Origin: Isoetes taiwanensis
Lineage: Eukaryota > Streptophyta > Lycopodiopsida > Isoetales > Isoetaceae
Direction of reading: 5' to 3'
Assembly (NCBI GenBank): GCA_021234155.1
Contig: JAJEKV010000003.1
Span: 32,161,166 to 32,225,165 of the forward strand
Length of the DNA: 64,000 bases
Shown here: one piece after another, positions 12,756-21,808 of the stretch
Layout of the letters: each line of letters opens with the position of its first letter
Numbering within the stretch: the first letter of the stretch is position 1
Program-made: the position numbers and the translations under genes
Notes under the pieces: model-generated
The model's database searches: none
The model's input: the letters and a program-made list of their open reading frames with translations, nothing else
What the model was told of the DNA's origin: nothing

Positions 12756-12822
12756 CCACCCCTCACAGAGTGCGCCCAGCACCATTCGGTTTCGCCAAAC
12801 ATGGCGCCTTGTGTGAGTGGTT
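12756..12822. repeat. Hairpin repeat copy 1 (of 5)
   Basis: Imperfect inverted repeat with left arm ACCCCTCACAGAGTGCGCC and right arm GGCGCCTTGTGTGAGTGGT, around a short inner segment. It lies in the leader between the PBS and the H3-like ORF. Confidence 0.8.
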
Positions 12823-12962
12823 GACCTCCGTTGACATAGTTAGGTGTCCCAATTAATTAAGATAATGGTGTAGTTTGGCTTATTCCCTTAGTTCTAGATA
12901 GGTTTGTATGTTATAAGACTAAGAACCTCCCTGTAAATTGTAAAATAGCCTTGGAAACAGTC

Positions 12963-13036
12963 GACCCCTCACAGAGTGCGCCCAGCACCATTCGGTTGGT
13001 AATCCAACCTGGCCCAGGCGCACTGTGTGAGTGGTG
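12963..13036. repeat. Hairpin repeat copy 2
   Basis: Same outer arms as copy 1. The inner stem here is GGTTGG/CCAACC. It lies about 115 bp before the TATA box of the H3-like ORF. Confidence 0.8.
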
Positions 13037-13149
13037 GGTGTTTTGGAGTATGGTGAACCCAGATGAATGCCTTGTACCTTCGCTAATGCCCTAGTTTTTT
13101 TTTTTTTCCCCATATGAATTGCAGGTCCCAACCCTAAATCCCACCTCCC

Positions 13150-13157
13150 TATAAATA
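13150..13157 (+). promoter_or_regulatory. TATA box of the H3-like ORF
   Basis: TATAAATA 101 bp before the MARTKQTARK start codon, followed by a leader with TTAGGGTTT, common in plant 5' regions. It suggests internal transcription of the ORF separate from the LTR promoter. Placement is seen; use is inferred. Confidence 0.5.
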
Positions 13158-13196
13158 GAAAATTAGGGTTTCCATTTTACCCCACCTTTCGGGAGA

Positions 13197-13226
13197 ATGG
13201 CTCGCCCAAGAAGGCGATCTTGGTAA
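13197..13226 (+). CDS. Nine-codon upstream ORF
   Basis: ATG to TAA encoding MARPRRRSW, in the same frame as the H3-like start 54 bp downstream and separated by stops. It also begins M-A-R. It could dampen translation of the main ORF or be an alternative start region cut by a mutation. Confidence that it is translated is low. Confidence 0.25.
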   Translation: MARPRRRSW

Positions 13227-13250
13227 AGCTGAAACCCGCCAAACAAAAGC

Positions 13251-14410
13251 ATGGCACGGACAAAACAGACAGCCCGCAAGGTTGTGCCACCTGGTTATGT
13301 GAGCGCCCAGGAGCGAGCCGTCCGACAGAAGGCCAGACGGAGGCAGGTGCACATCGGGGAAGAGGAGGCACCGGTTGAACTAACCCTAACCACGAAGAGC
13401 AGAGCAGTATCGGAGCACCTTGATCGGGAGTGGGACGCGGGCGGGCGGAGCTGCAGAGGGAGATCTTCGGGATAATGAAGAACCTGGAAGTAAAGGAACC
13501 GAAGAAGAAGAAGAGGGAAAGAGAAGAAGGCGAAGAAATCCAAGCATGAAGGCCTAAGGAAAAAGGAAGAGCTAAGAAAGAGGAGGGAGGAGAAGGAACG
13601 TAAGAGGGAAGAAAAGGAGGAAGCGCAAAGAGGAGCGTGGGAGAGGGTGAGAGCAGAGAAGGGTAAGGACCCGAAGTGCCATGAGAAGCCAAGAAGAAGA
13701 AGATACCGGCCGCAAAGCTAGAACTATACAGGAGCCGGATCCCCGAAGCTCCCCATCTTCGCCCCGACCAACCCGAGGAGGGAGCGGAGGACACGAGCCA
13801 GGAGAGACTTCGGCCCTTCAATCCAATATACGGAGGATGAAGACCCCCGGGCTAATGCAACCGCAAATATCCTAAAATGGCCGCCAAGCACCCCAAACAA
13901 AGACTCAAGAAACCAAGGCCGCAGAGGGAGTCCTATATAAAAAACGGGACTTGCAAGACTGAAAGGGGATTAAAGGAGTATACCGCACATGAAAATGCAC
14001 GAAGAATACTCCAAATATTAAGAAGAAAGAGTGAAGACCATTGAGGGAGGTCGGCCAACGAAAGAAGAACACGTGAAGCTGCCCCGGAACCGCCAACCCC
14101 TCCAGAAGAAGCCGATGAAAAGGCCGTGGACTCAAAATTCAGCGAGGGCGCCCAAGAAATTAAGCACTTCAGCAGAGCTATGGCTTCCTCATTCCCGAGC
14201 CCCTTTGCACGCCTAACGAGGGAGATTTTGCGGGGAGTTCGACCCATCCAAACGGGTCACGGACGACATGTTGCTTTCGACTGCAGAGGCGTCGGAGGCA
14301 CATCATTACATTACCGAAGACTCATTGCGTGTGCTCAACACGCTAAGAGAGTGACTTGTATGCCCAAGGATATTAGACTAGCTCAGTTTATTAAGAAGGA
14401 GGGCCCCTGA
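13251..14410 (+). pseudogene. Histone H3-like ORF: H3 tail start, charged linker, H3 fold
   Basis: The ORF opens with MARTKQTARK, identical to canonical H3 residues 1-9 after Met, then diverges (VVPPGYV in place of STGGKAP). Next is a linker of some 290 codons rich in Lys, Arg and Glu (KKKKRERE, KEELRKRREEKERKREEK), likely helical with nuclear-localisation-like clusters. At 14156 an H3 fold begins: EIKHFSRAM (H3 EIRKYQKST), PFARLTREI (PFQRLVREI), CGEFDPSK in loop 1 with the same eight-residue spacing as canonical H3, EASEA in alpha-2 (EAAEA), and CAQHAKRVTCMPKDIRLA, then stop TGA at 14408. The spacing fits canonical H3 rather than CENH3. Frame breaks: one in 13440-13480, others in the linker, an extra base at 14228, and a loss near 14318-14329. 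It may be dead here or partly misread. Function unknown. Confidence 0.88.
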
Positions 14411-14552
14411 ACTATTGTAAATGACCTTTTCTTTGGTATAAGTCTATAATTTTGATAAATAAATAAGTCAAATCGAGTTTAAATAGGGTGTATTGCCGAA
14501 ATTCTACGTTTAGAAATAGCAAAGTTCGGAACAAACCAGGCATTTTGAATCC
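14411..14552. other. Spacer after the H3-like ORF
   Basis: Non-coding, AT-rich. It could hold the 3' end of the H3-like transcript. No clear poly(A) signal was singled out. Confidence 0.3.
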
Positions 14553-14627
14553 TACCCCTCACAGAGTGCGCCCCAACCCATTCGGTTTGCAAACCGATCC
14601 CACCCTGGCGCACTGTGTGGGTGGTTG
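14553..14627. repeat. Hairpin repeat copy 3
   Basis: Left arm ACCCCTCACAGAGTGCGCC, right arm GGCGCACTGTGTGGGTGGT. The inner stem CGGTTTG/CAAACCG differs from copy 2 but stays paired. Confidence 0.82.
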
Positions 14628-14755
14628 AGCATGGTTTGGTGCCAAATCTTGCCTAAATGCAGAAAGTAGGTATATTATTCGACCTAACTCATCCCAGTTA
14701 GTAGGAATTGACCCCTAATCTGTCCAAATTGGCCAACGCCGAGTCAAATGGAGCT

Positions 14756-14831
14756 CCACCCCTCCACGAGTGCGCTTGGACCCATTTGGTTTGGAATCGA
14801 TTCCAGTGAGGCGCCTTTGTGTGAGTGGTGA
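14756..14831. repeat. Hairpin repeat copy 4
   Basis: Most diverged copy: CCACCCCTCCACGAGTGCGC opens it and GCGCCTTTGTGTGAGTGGTG closes it. The inner palindrome is GGAATCGATTCC. Confidence 0.75.
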
Positions 14832-14963
14832 ACCCCAAACTCCACCACAACTTGCCCAAATAAAGGCGAGTTAAGTAAAGGCTCAATCCTATCTATCTCG
14901 ATGAGATACCCGGATTATGTCTTTAGTTCTCTAGTTTAGCATCATTAGTGACCTAAACAGCAG

Positions 14964-15038
14964 CCCCACCCCTCACGAGTGCGCCCCAACCGGTTCGGTT
15001 TGCAAGCCGATCCCACCTGGCGCCTTTGTGTGAGTGGT
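14964..15038. repeat. Hairpin repeat copy 5
   Basis: Left arm ACCCCTCACGAGTGCGCC, right arm GGCGCCTTTGTGTGAGTGGT. Inner stem CGGTTTG/CAAGCCG has one wobble pair. About 160 bp upstream of the next TATA-like box. Confidence 0.8.
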
Positions 15039-15200
15039 CTCGTAGAATTGATCCAAGTTGTCCTTAGGCGAACCAAAATCATTGCTTAGGGACCCTTAGG
15101 AGCATTTCCAAGCTCGGTTAGCCTATAAATCATACCTCTAGACCCCGAGAAAGTCAGGAGAATTGTAAACCTAAAATTTTCCCAAAATTAGGGTTTTGCC

Positions 15201-15208
15201 TATAAAGG
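15201..15208 (+). promoter_or_regulatory. TATA-like box before the second ORF region
   Basis: TATAAAGG preceded by AAAATTAGGGTTTTGCC. The arrangement mirrors that before the H3-like ORF (hairpin repeat, TTAGGGTTT, TATA), suggesting two internal transcription units of similar design. Confidence 0.35.
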
Positions 15209-15402
15209 GAACCAAGTGTCATTTGCACCTTCCAACCTCGCTCTCTGCTCCAAGCCGATTTCCACGATCCTTAGGGCGGCGCACGCATCATGCGTCATCC
15301 CCGGCTCCTCGGTGCTCATGGCCACTTCTTCATTCAAGCGATAAGTGCAGCGCCCACGGACTCTCATGTGGGTGAAGGCGACATCGAATCATCTTCGGTG
15401 TC

Positions 15403-15738
15403 TTAGAGAGGGAACTTGACATTGAGGCCACCATCAACGCCACTCCCTTCTACCGGAACATCATATGCGAGTTCCATGCCAAGATGGGACCCTTCCGGTA
15501 GAACTCCCCACCTTGTGTAGGGTATTTTGCACCTAACACTGCCCTCAAGTCAGCCCTGCAAGATATCCCAAATGTAGATAAGTACTTAGAGAATAAAGCA
15601 GTCCGCCTTCCCAACTACATGTCCATCTCTGTCAATAGGAGGAGGTACTTCTCCTATCTGGCCATTTGTAACCATCTTTCTATCTCTTCGGGGTCAAACC
15701 CAGATAGGGGAACCCTCAGTGCAGCCCTTAGAAGTTGA
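15403..15738 (+). pseudogene. Unknown retroelement protein, N-terminal part
   Basis: Open frame with one internal stop, reading RELDIEATINATPFYRN, EFHAKMGPF, ALQDIPNVDKYLENKAVRLP and SISVNRRRYFSYLAI. The pattern EFHAKM followed by a FAP-type segment vaguely recalls the plant 'putative transposon protein' domain found in front of gag in some gypsy elements; that assignment is weak. It probably continues in another frame into the acidic ORF at 15749. Confidence 0.4.
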
Positions 15739-15748
15739 ACCCATAGCC

Positions 15749-16378
15749 ATGGCCGCAGCAGAGGAGGAACGGATGCGACTCGAGTACGAGCAAGAAGAAG
15801 AGGAGGAGGATGAATATGAATCAGACCCGGAAGACCTGGATCTAGAACAAGAGAGGCAGCAGGCGGAACAGCAGATCCAAAACTTCGAAGAGGGACTGCG
15901 AGCAACAAGAAGAGCCCCACCACTCGGGGAGGGCATTACAAGCTTGACGCCGGTGTTCATAGCAGGCGAGGCATATCTAACCCTTCACGACATCAAGAAT
16001 CTTCCACAGTGCCGCGACAGAGGCCTTAGGGTGGATGAGATTTTACACCTTTTACGACAGCAGGCAGATCTCGACGACTTCATCGATCGAGAAGCTCAGG
16101 ACTTCCCTATCAGCATAAGAGAAGCCAGGACCTTCACCGGCGAGACATCATCAGATATAGAAGCTTACGCAGGCATCAGACAGATGATGGCCGAAACGGA
16201 ATTGCCCTCGGAGGAGGAGTTCATGGCAATTCAGGAACAAATGGGCATCAAAGGCAAGTCCACATCAGCATTATTACCGAGCTCGCCAACACCCATCACG
16301 AGGCGGCATGGAGGCGGTATCAACCTAAGGAGGCTGGTGCACCAAGACTTGAGAGCTAGAGGAGATACCGGTGGATGA
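15749..16378 (+). CDS. Acidic coiled-coil ORF of the retrotransposon, function unknown
   Basis: Open for 210 codons from ATG 15749 (MAAAEEERMRLEYEQ). The first ~50 residues are a highly acidic coiled-coil-like segment; the rest (GITSLTPVFIAGEAYLTL, LHLLRQQADLDDFIDRE) is soluble and helical-looking with no motif I recognise. It lies between the H3-like ORF and gag. Reading-frame remnants continue to ~16830 (DMERLL, SDYSKEEASTN). It may be the C-terminal part of the protein begun at 15403. An acidic protein beside a basic H3-like one could be a histone partner, but that is speculation. Confidence 0.45.
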   Translation: MAAAEEERMRLEYEQEEEEEDEYESDPEDLDLEQERQQAEQQIQNFEEGLRATRRAPPLGEGITSLTPVFIAGEAYLTLHDIKNLPQCRDRGLRVDEILHLLRQQADLDDFIDREAQDFPISIREARTFTGETSSDIEAYAGIRQMMAETELPSEEEFMAIQEQMGIKGKSTSALLPSSPTPITRRHGGGINLRRLVHQDLRARGDTGG

Positions 16379-16839
16379 CTTGGCGGGAAGGCACTGGGGC
16401 AACTTCCTCGTCTGCCGAAGAAAGCGGGGGCATGATAAAGGCGCTCGGATATTACTGCCGTTCTTCTTTGGGCCGGAAGAATAGCGGTCATTCACCGCCA
16501 ATTTAGTAAAGGGTGAAGAAGGGGTCTTTATGCTTATCGCCCTCTCGGGGTTTGGACACCATGCACGATTACCTCCAAACATCGACTATGTTGTCACGAT
16601 CAAGAGAGCGATTGCATTGACCATCTTCGACTTTGCAATCCCTTATAGGCGGCGAGATACAAAGCGATGACGGCCAGCGTATACATCGGATAGGAGAATT
16701 CAAGACATGGAGCGATTACTCTAAGGAGGAAGCGTCAACAAATATTCTCGGGGAACTTAACGGGGTCATTAGAGTGCGGCCCAAGTGAAGAAATTTTGGA
16801 GGACCACCACGATTACCTCAAGAAATTTCAAGAGTAAAA

Positions 16840-17160
16840 GTCTATTAATTTGCATGTAAAAGCTTATTATATATGAATATAATATATATCTCTTTTGTAT
16901 ATAATTGCTCCCTCAAATTGTATAAACAAGTAAAACAACGTAACACACAAAACAAGAACTAATGGTCGGAATGTACTCTAATGTGCATGCGGCTAGAGTA
17001 CCTAGAAACCTTGATGAACACAACGTGACATAACAACAACGTTACCTCGCCAAGGCGCCCAAATGAGGAATTTCTTGATTAGATCGCGGTAACACGGAGG
17101 AGGAGCTATCCAAATCAGATCGACATCCACGACATAAGGGCATTGCTAGCGGGGGCAGCA
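16840..17160. other. AT-rich spacer before gag
   Basis: Contains an AT-rich stretch (TATTATATATGAATATAATATATATC) between the acidic ORF and gag. No coding signal seen. Confidence 0.35.
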
Positions 17161-17170
17161 ATAGGAGGAC

Positions 17171-17810
17171 ATGACTGAATGTGCCCTTGCGGAAACGCTT
17201 GACTGGCGAACAAAGGTAAAAGGAAGAGAAGCGGTAGGAGAAGATCTCCCTAGCTTCCGGGATCCTCAAGCTCCATTTCCGGATACGGATTCCGGTGATG
17301 GAAGAGGTGGAAGAAGAGGCCGAGCTCACGGGCAGGATCCAAACCGTGTGAGGGCAGATCCGCGGTACCGAGTAAGAAAGTTGGCTCAGCCCCAGTAATG
17401 TGTGGAAAGCCGGGGAAGTTAGAGCGTTTTCGGGGGGAAAACAGTCCGAATGGAAGCGAGAGGCATGGCTGGATGAGATGAGTGAGTATGGCAAGCGCCA
17501 ATGGCATGAAAGACAAAAGACAAAGGCGGGGGTAGCAACAGCAAACCTCAAAGGGTGCAGCGAATTTGGTGGAAGGGTATGCCAAAGCACATGGGCGAGG
17601 GACGGTTGCAAATTCAGGAAGTTCGCCAAGGCGTTCAAACATCATTATGTACCAAGAGAACATAAGTGCAACATGATGCAGCAGTTTTATAGGCTGCAAC
17701 AAGGCAACAAATCAGTCCAAAAATACACGGAGGAATTCATGAGACTAAGGCTTTATGTGCCAAAGTTGAGTGAAAAGCATCTGCGGTGGAAGGCTATATT
17801 GAAGGCTTGA
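17171..17810 (+). pseudogene. gag: Gag (capsid) of the chromovirus
   Basis: The Retrotrans_gag pattern is clear at 17590-17780: FAKAFKHHYVPREHK, FYRLQQGNKSVQKYTEEF, MRLRLYVPKLSEK. A Gly/Arg-rich N-terminal part lies at 17171-17398 with a stop before the capsid frame, and the capsid frame closes at 17808, so the gene is split by frameshifts. Product: the structural protein of cytoplasmic virus-like particles. Confidence 0.8.
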
Positions 17811-18168
17811 GCGATGAGATCCGCTTAAGCTTGTAAGGGCAATAAACCCGAAGTGTCGGTCGAGGAGAAGCAAAGGCCATAAGTTTGCAAGGAACAGGTC
17901 CACAAGAGCAGGCATCAAGGCAGCAATATTTCCAGGATAAGGGGAAGAGCACAGGGGGCTATAGCCCAAGGGCGGCAAGCCCAGTAGCTAGCAAAGCGGT
18001 ACAATTCAAATTATGGGAAGCAAGGCAGCATAAAGTAGTGGCAAGCGGGAAAAAAAGCAGGTAAGCTTCAAGGAGCAAGGAGCCAAGTCTAACTACTCCC
18101 AAGCGGTGAGGCAATTTTGCTAGATCCATTCCCAAGGAAAAGAAGCGGGAATGTATAGAGAAGCGGTG

Positions 18169-18209
18169 TGTTTCGGATGCTTCCGGCCGAACATAGGACC
18201 AACAATTGC
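18169..18209 (+). pseudogene. Gag zinc knuckle (CCHC), one base short
   Basis: Cys-Phe-Gly-Cys at 18169-18180, then His-Arg-Thr-Asn-Asn-Cys at 18192-18209. The spacing is C-x2-C, about four residues, H-x4-C, as in nucleocapsid knuckles that bind genomic RNA. Eleven rather than twelve bases separate the second Cys and the His codon, shifting the frame. Confidence 0.65.
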
Positions 18210-18387
18210 CCCCGATTATGAATGCGGCATTGGCGAGCGCTGGGATGGGAGACACCATCGGACCTTGAGGCGATGGCGAAGCGCGGGATTACATCCATGG
18301 TGAGTGTCACATCTTTTGCGACTATTGATCTGAGGAAATGAGAAAGTCGGTATAAGGTAATCTCAGCGAAGGAAAAAGCCAAGAAAT

Positions 18388-18440
18388 CCTTTATAGTATT
18401 GATAGACTCTGGCAGGCGGTCATAATTTTGCATCCCCTAG
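18388..18440 (+). pseudogene. Retropepsin active-site region
   Basis: FIVLIDSG followed by a frame-damaged segment ending HNFAS. Asp-Ser-Gly (codons 18405-18413) is the aspartic-protease signature in this position of plant gypsy pol. Confidence 0.65.
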
Positions 18441-18819
18441 GATGGTAAGCATGTTGAAGTTAAAGCCGTTAAAGTCCAAGCCCGGGCGGTGGTGTTAGCC
18501 AATGGAGCAATTAGGCATCTGGCCGAGGGAAGAGAATAAACTTCAATGTAGACTTGCCGGTGTTAATGTTGCATTGGGCCGGAAGTCATGAATATAGGCA
18601 AGTATGATCTCATTATTGGAATGGAATATCTTGGACCAGCGGGGAGCAATCATCGATTGTGGGAAGCGTAAGGTGACCTTAACAACGCCAGAGGGCAAAG
18701 TCATCGAAATCCGCGGTAAAAAGTAACCCCAATCATGCAATGCATGAGTAGCGAAAAATTGCTTAAGTGCATAAGAAAGCAGCGGTGGCCTATCTCCTTA
18801 AGCTTGAGCTCCAAGATCG

Positions 18820-20260
18820 AGGAGCGGGGAGAAATAAAGAGATCAAAGAATCTAGCAAGCTTCCGAGGCCAATAGCAAAGTTGATCGAGGAATTTCACGA
18901 CTTGTTCCTCGATGAGATTAAGCGCAACGCCCCTATAGAGGAGTCGAGTGTGAAATAGCACTTGAACACTGGGGCCGAAGCCTACAAGCAAGGCACCTTA
19001 TAGGATGTCAACCGAGGAGTTGACATGAGTTAAAAAAGCAGTTGCAAGAATTGCTAGACCTAGGGTTCATAAGACCTAGTGTCTCCCGTTCGAACCCCTA
19101 TTCTCTTTGTGAAGAAGAAGGATGGCAGCCTTAGGATGTGCATTGATTCTGCTTGATTAAATAAGCACACCATCAAAAATAAGTATGCCTTGCCTAGGTC
19201 GGATGACTTAATGGATCGATTTGCGGGGAGCAAAGATCTTCTCAAAATAGATCTCGGATCGAGGATATCACCAGATTAGGATCAAGGAGGAAGACATTCA
19301 TAAGGCAAATAAGGAGGACAAGATATGGGCACTATGAGTTCCACAGTTATGCCCTTTGGACTGTCTAATGCACCAACAACATTCATGAGGTTAATGAGCG
19401 GCGTCTTCCATGCGAATTTCTAGATTCCTTCATCATAGTCTTCTTCGACGATATCTTGGTTTCTGACAAGTCACGTGGAGGAGCACGCCCAACACTTGAG
19501 GAAGGTGCTTGAAAAGTTAAGAAGGCATCAACTCTTTTTGGCGGTTATCGAAGTGCCGCCAGAAGCGGAAAGAGTGGAGTACTTGGGGCACGTGATCACA
19601 GCCAGAAGGCATTTCCACGGCACCTCGCGAAGATAGAAGGCGTGATCGGCTGGCCGGCACCAAAGAATACGATGAAGTCGGGGAGCTTCCTAGGGCTAGC
19701 AGGCTATTATAGAAGATTTGTGAAGAATTTTGCCAAGGTAAGCGCCATTAACGGATCTCACAAAAAGGTGGGAAGATAAAAGATTGGGCAGCCCATCGGC
19801 AAAACAAGGCCCGAAAGCATTTGAGACATGAAGGAAGCTTTGACGGCGGCGCAAGATGTGGTCTTGCCGGATCCGACCAAAGATAAGCTCGTGGCAACAG
19901 ATGCTAGCGAGGATAGCGGCGGCGGGATCCTCATGTGAGGGAGGAAAGAGTAGTGGCCTATGATTCTAAGAAGTTGAGCGGCCGAACAGCGCTACCAACG
20001 CATGATCGGGGAGCTCCGGCTATAGTAAGGGCTTTAAGAATTTGGAGGCATTATTTATTGGGAAGAAAATTCAGTTAGACACGGATCATCAAAGCCTCAA
20101 TATATATTTCGCTTGGCCAGCTCCTTAATTTGAGGCAAAGGAGATGGATGGAATTCTTGGAAGAATATGACTTTGAGATAAGTTACAAGCCGGGGAAGCT
20201 CAATGTGGTTGCGGATGCCCTTTCCGAGGAAGCCATTGGCAACCAGAATTCATTGTAACG
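18820..20260 (+). pseudogene. pol: Reverse transcriptase and RNase H of the chromovirus
   Basis: RT landmarks in order: KLIEEFHDLF, PILFVKKKDGSLRMCID (19095-19150), HTIKNKYALPRSDDLMDRF, MPFGLSNAPTTFMRLM (19345-19395), the catalytic FFDD (codons 19441-19452), EEHAQHLRKVLEKL, VEYLGHVI. The RNase H part follows: VLPDPTKDKLVATDAS (Asp codon 19900-19902), a degenerate GGILM, AAEQRY, and NVVADALS near 20205. At least six frame breaks, several at expected CAG/CTG codons. It would copy element RNA to DNA; broken here as written. Confidence 0.88.
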
Positions 20261-20499
20261 CCATATCAACACTTGTAAGTGAGTTTGGCAAGAAGATTGA
20301 GGAAACATTGCCGCGGACCTGGACTTCAAGGAAGTTTGGGGTGAGCCTTTCCAAAGAGGCGGGGACCGACAAGGAAAGGGAGATGTTCGGGCACTACAAG
20401 AAGGAAGGGAACTTGCTATATTATAAAACAAATTGTGTGTACCAAAATCTTCGCAGTTAGAAAGCTTATTTTGAATGATACACACAATAGTCCCATAGC

Positions 20500-21808
20500 A
20501 GGGCATCACGGGGGTTCATGAAGATATATTTCAAGATTAGAAGCGATTATTATTGGCCCGGCATGAAGAAGGAAATAGCAAGATATATTAGAGAGTGCGG
20601 ATATGCCCGTGAGACAAAGGCGAACGACTCAGGATCAGGTGCCTTGGAACCATTGCCCGTGCCAAATGCTAAGTGGGAGGTGATAAGTATGGATTTTATT
20701 ACGGGACTCCCAAGAGCGCAAGGGGCAAAGATGCCTTGATGGTGGTAGTAGATAAGTTGTCAAAGATGGCACACTTTGTGCCGTGCGAGGACAACAGATC
20801 TGACATTAGACCACGACCAACCTATTTGTTAAGGAGATTTTTTAGGCTCCATGGCATGCCAAGGGAGATAATCTCGGATAGAGACTCCAAGTTTATGAGT
20901 GCCTTTTGGCGGGACCTATTCACCACCATCAGGGCGAAGCTTTTCGATGAGCGCGGCATATCATCCCCAAGCGGATGGTCGGGCGGAGAGGACCAGCGGG
21001 ATCATCGAAGATATGTTAAGAAGCTATGTATGGAACAAGCAATCCAAGTGGGATGATTTCATCTACCTAGTAGAGTTTTGCCAACAACACCAAGCGAGGA
21101 GTCATCGCAGATGAGTCCTTTTATGATTAATTACGGGTATCGGTGTCTTACCCCGGATACTTGGCACAACCACTGTGTCCAAGGTGGAAGTCTCCAGCCA
21201 GATGCTTTGAAATGCAAGACTTGGTGGAGGAAGTGAGAGGATATCTCCTTGCAGCAAAGAAGCGGAGGCGAAAAGCATCGTGAGACAAGCATAGGGCGGT
21301 AAGAGAATTTGAAGTGGGAGACAAAGTGTGGTTGAAGATCAAAGTCAAGCAGGCCAAGCTCCGCATCGGCAATTGCAAGAAGCTTGCTCCAAGATGGGCT
21401 GGACCCTTCAGAATAGAGAAGAGAGTAGGTAACCAATCCTACAAGTTGGACTTGCCAGCACATCTTAAGATACATAAGGTTTTCCACGTAAGTTTGCTAA
21501 AGAGGCACACCCCAAACCCCGAGGAAATATTGGAGACAAATGAGTTTTTAGAAATGACGGACGAGCATATTGAAATCGTTCCGGAAGTCCTTCTTAATAG
21601 ATCTTATAAGAAGACAAGAAGGTCAAAATTCCTCCAATATCTTGTGAAGTGGAAGCACTTACCAGTGGAAGACGCTACGTGGGTACTTGAGTCAGATCTC
21701 AAGAAACAGTACCCCGAGTTTATGGAGCAATCCAAGGGTCGGCTCGTCACCGAAGTAGTCGACATCAGCAACCAAGAAATCGGCTCAGGCATGTCGATTT
21801 GGGTTTAG
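20500..21808 (+). pseudogene. Integrase with GPF/Y module and C-terminal chromodomain
   Basis: Zinc-binding region remnant at 20500-20620 (HHG, YYWPGMKKEIARYI). Catalytic triad visible: Asp in MDFITGLP (20692), Asp in IISDRDSKF (20877), Glu in GRAERTSG (20986). The GPF/Y region is KLAPRWAGPFRIEKRVG to HKVFHVSLLKRH. The chromodomain occupies 21578-21727 (VPEVLLNRS, FLQYLVKWKHLPVEDATWVLE), with aromatic Trp in VKWK and TWVLE. The last ORF (21314-21808) is intact; frame breaks lie near 20740, 20940 and 21090. Chromodomains of this family steer integration by binding methylated H3. Confidence 0.9.

Noticed and set aside
13251..13280. Chance occurrence of MARTKQTARK
   Set aside because: A ten-residue match beginning exactly at an ATG, with an H3 fold later on the same strand and region, is too unlikely to be independent.
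13177..13821. Minus-strand 214-codon Ser/Leu/Phe-rich ORF
   Set aside because: It is the complement of the purine-rich H3-like ORF linker; pyrimidine-rich strands lack stops. The plus strand has the recognisable protein.
13251..14410. CENH3 (centromeric H3) as the source of the H3-like ORF
   Set aside because: Loop 1 has canonical eight-residue spacing and the tail is the canonical ARTKQTARK, which CENH3 lacks beyond ARTK.
17042..17702. Minus-strand ORFs of 198 and 150 codons
   Set aside because: Antisense to gag, which shows clear capsid motifs on the plus strand.
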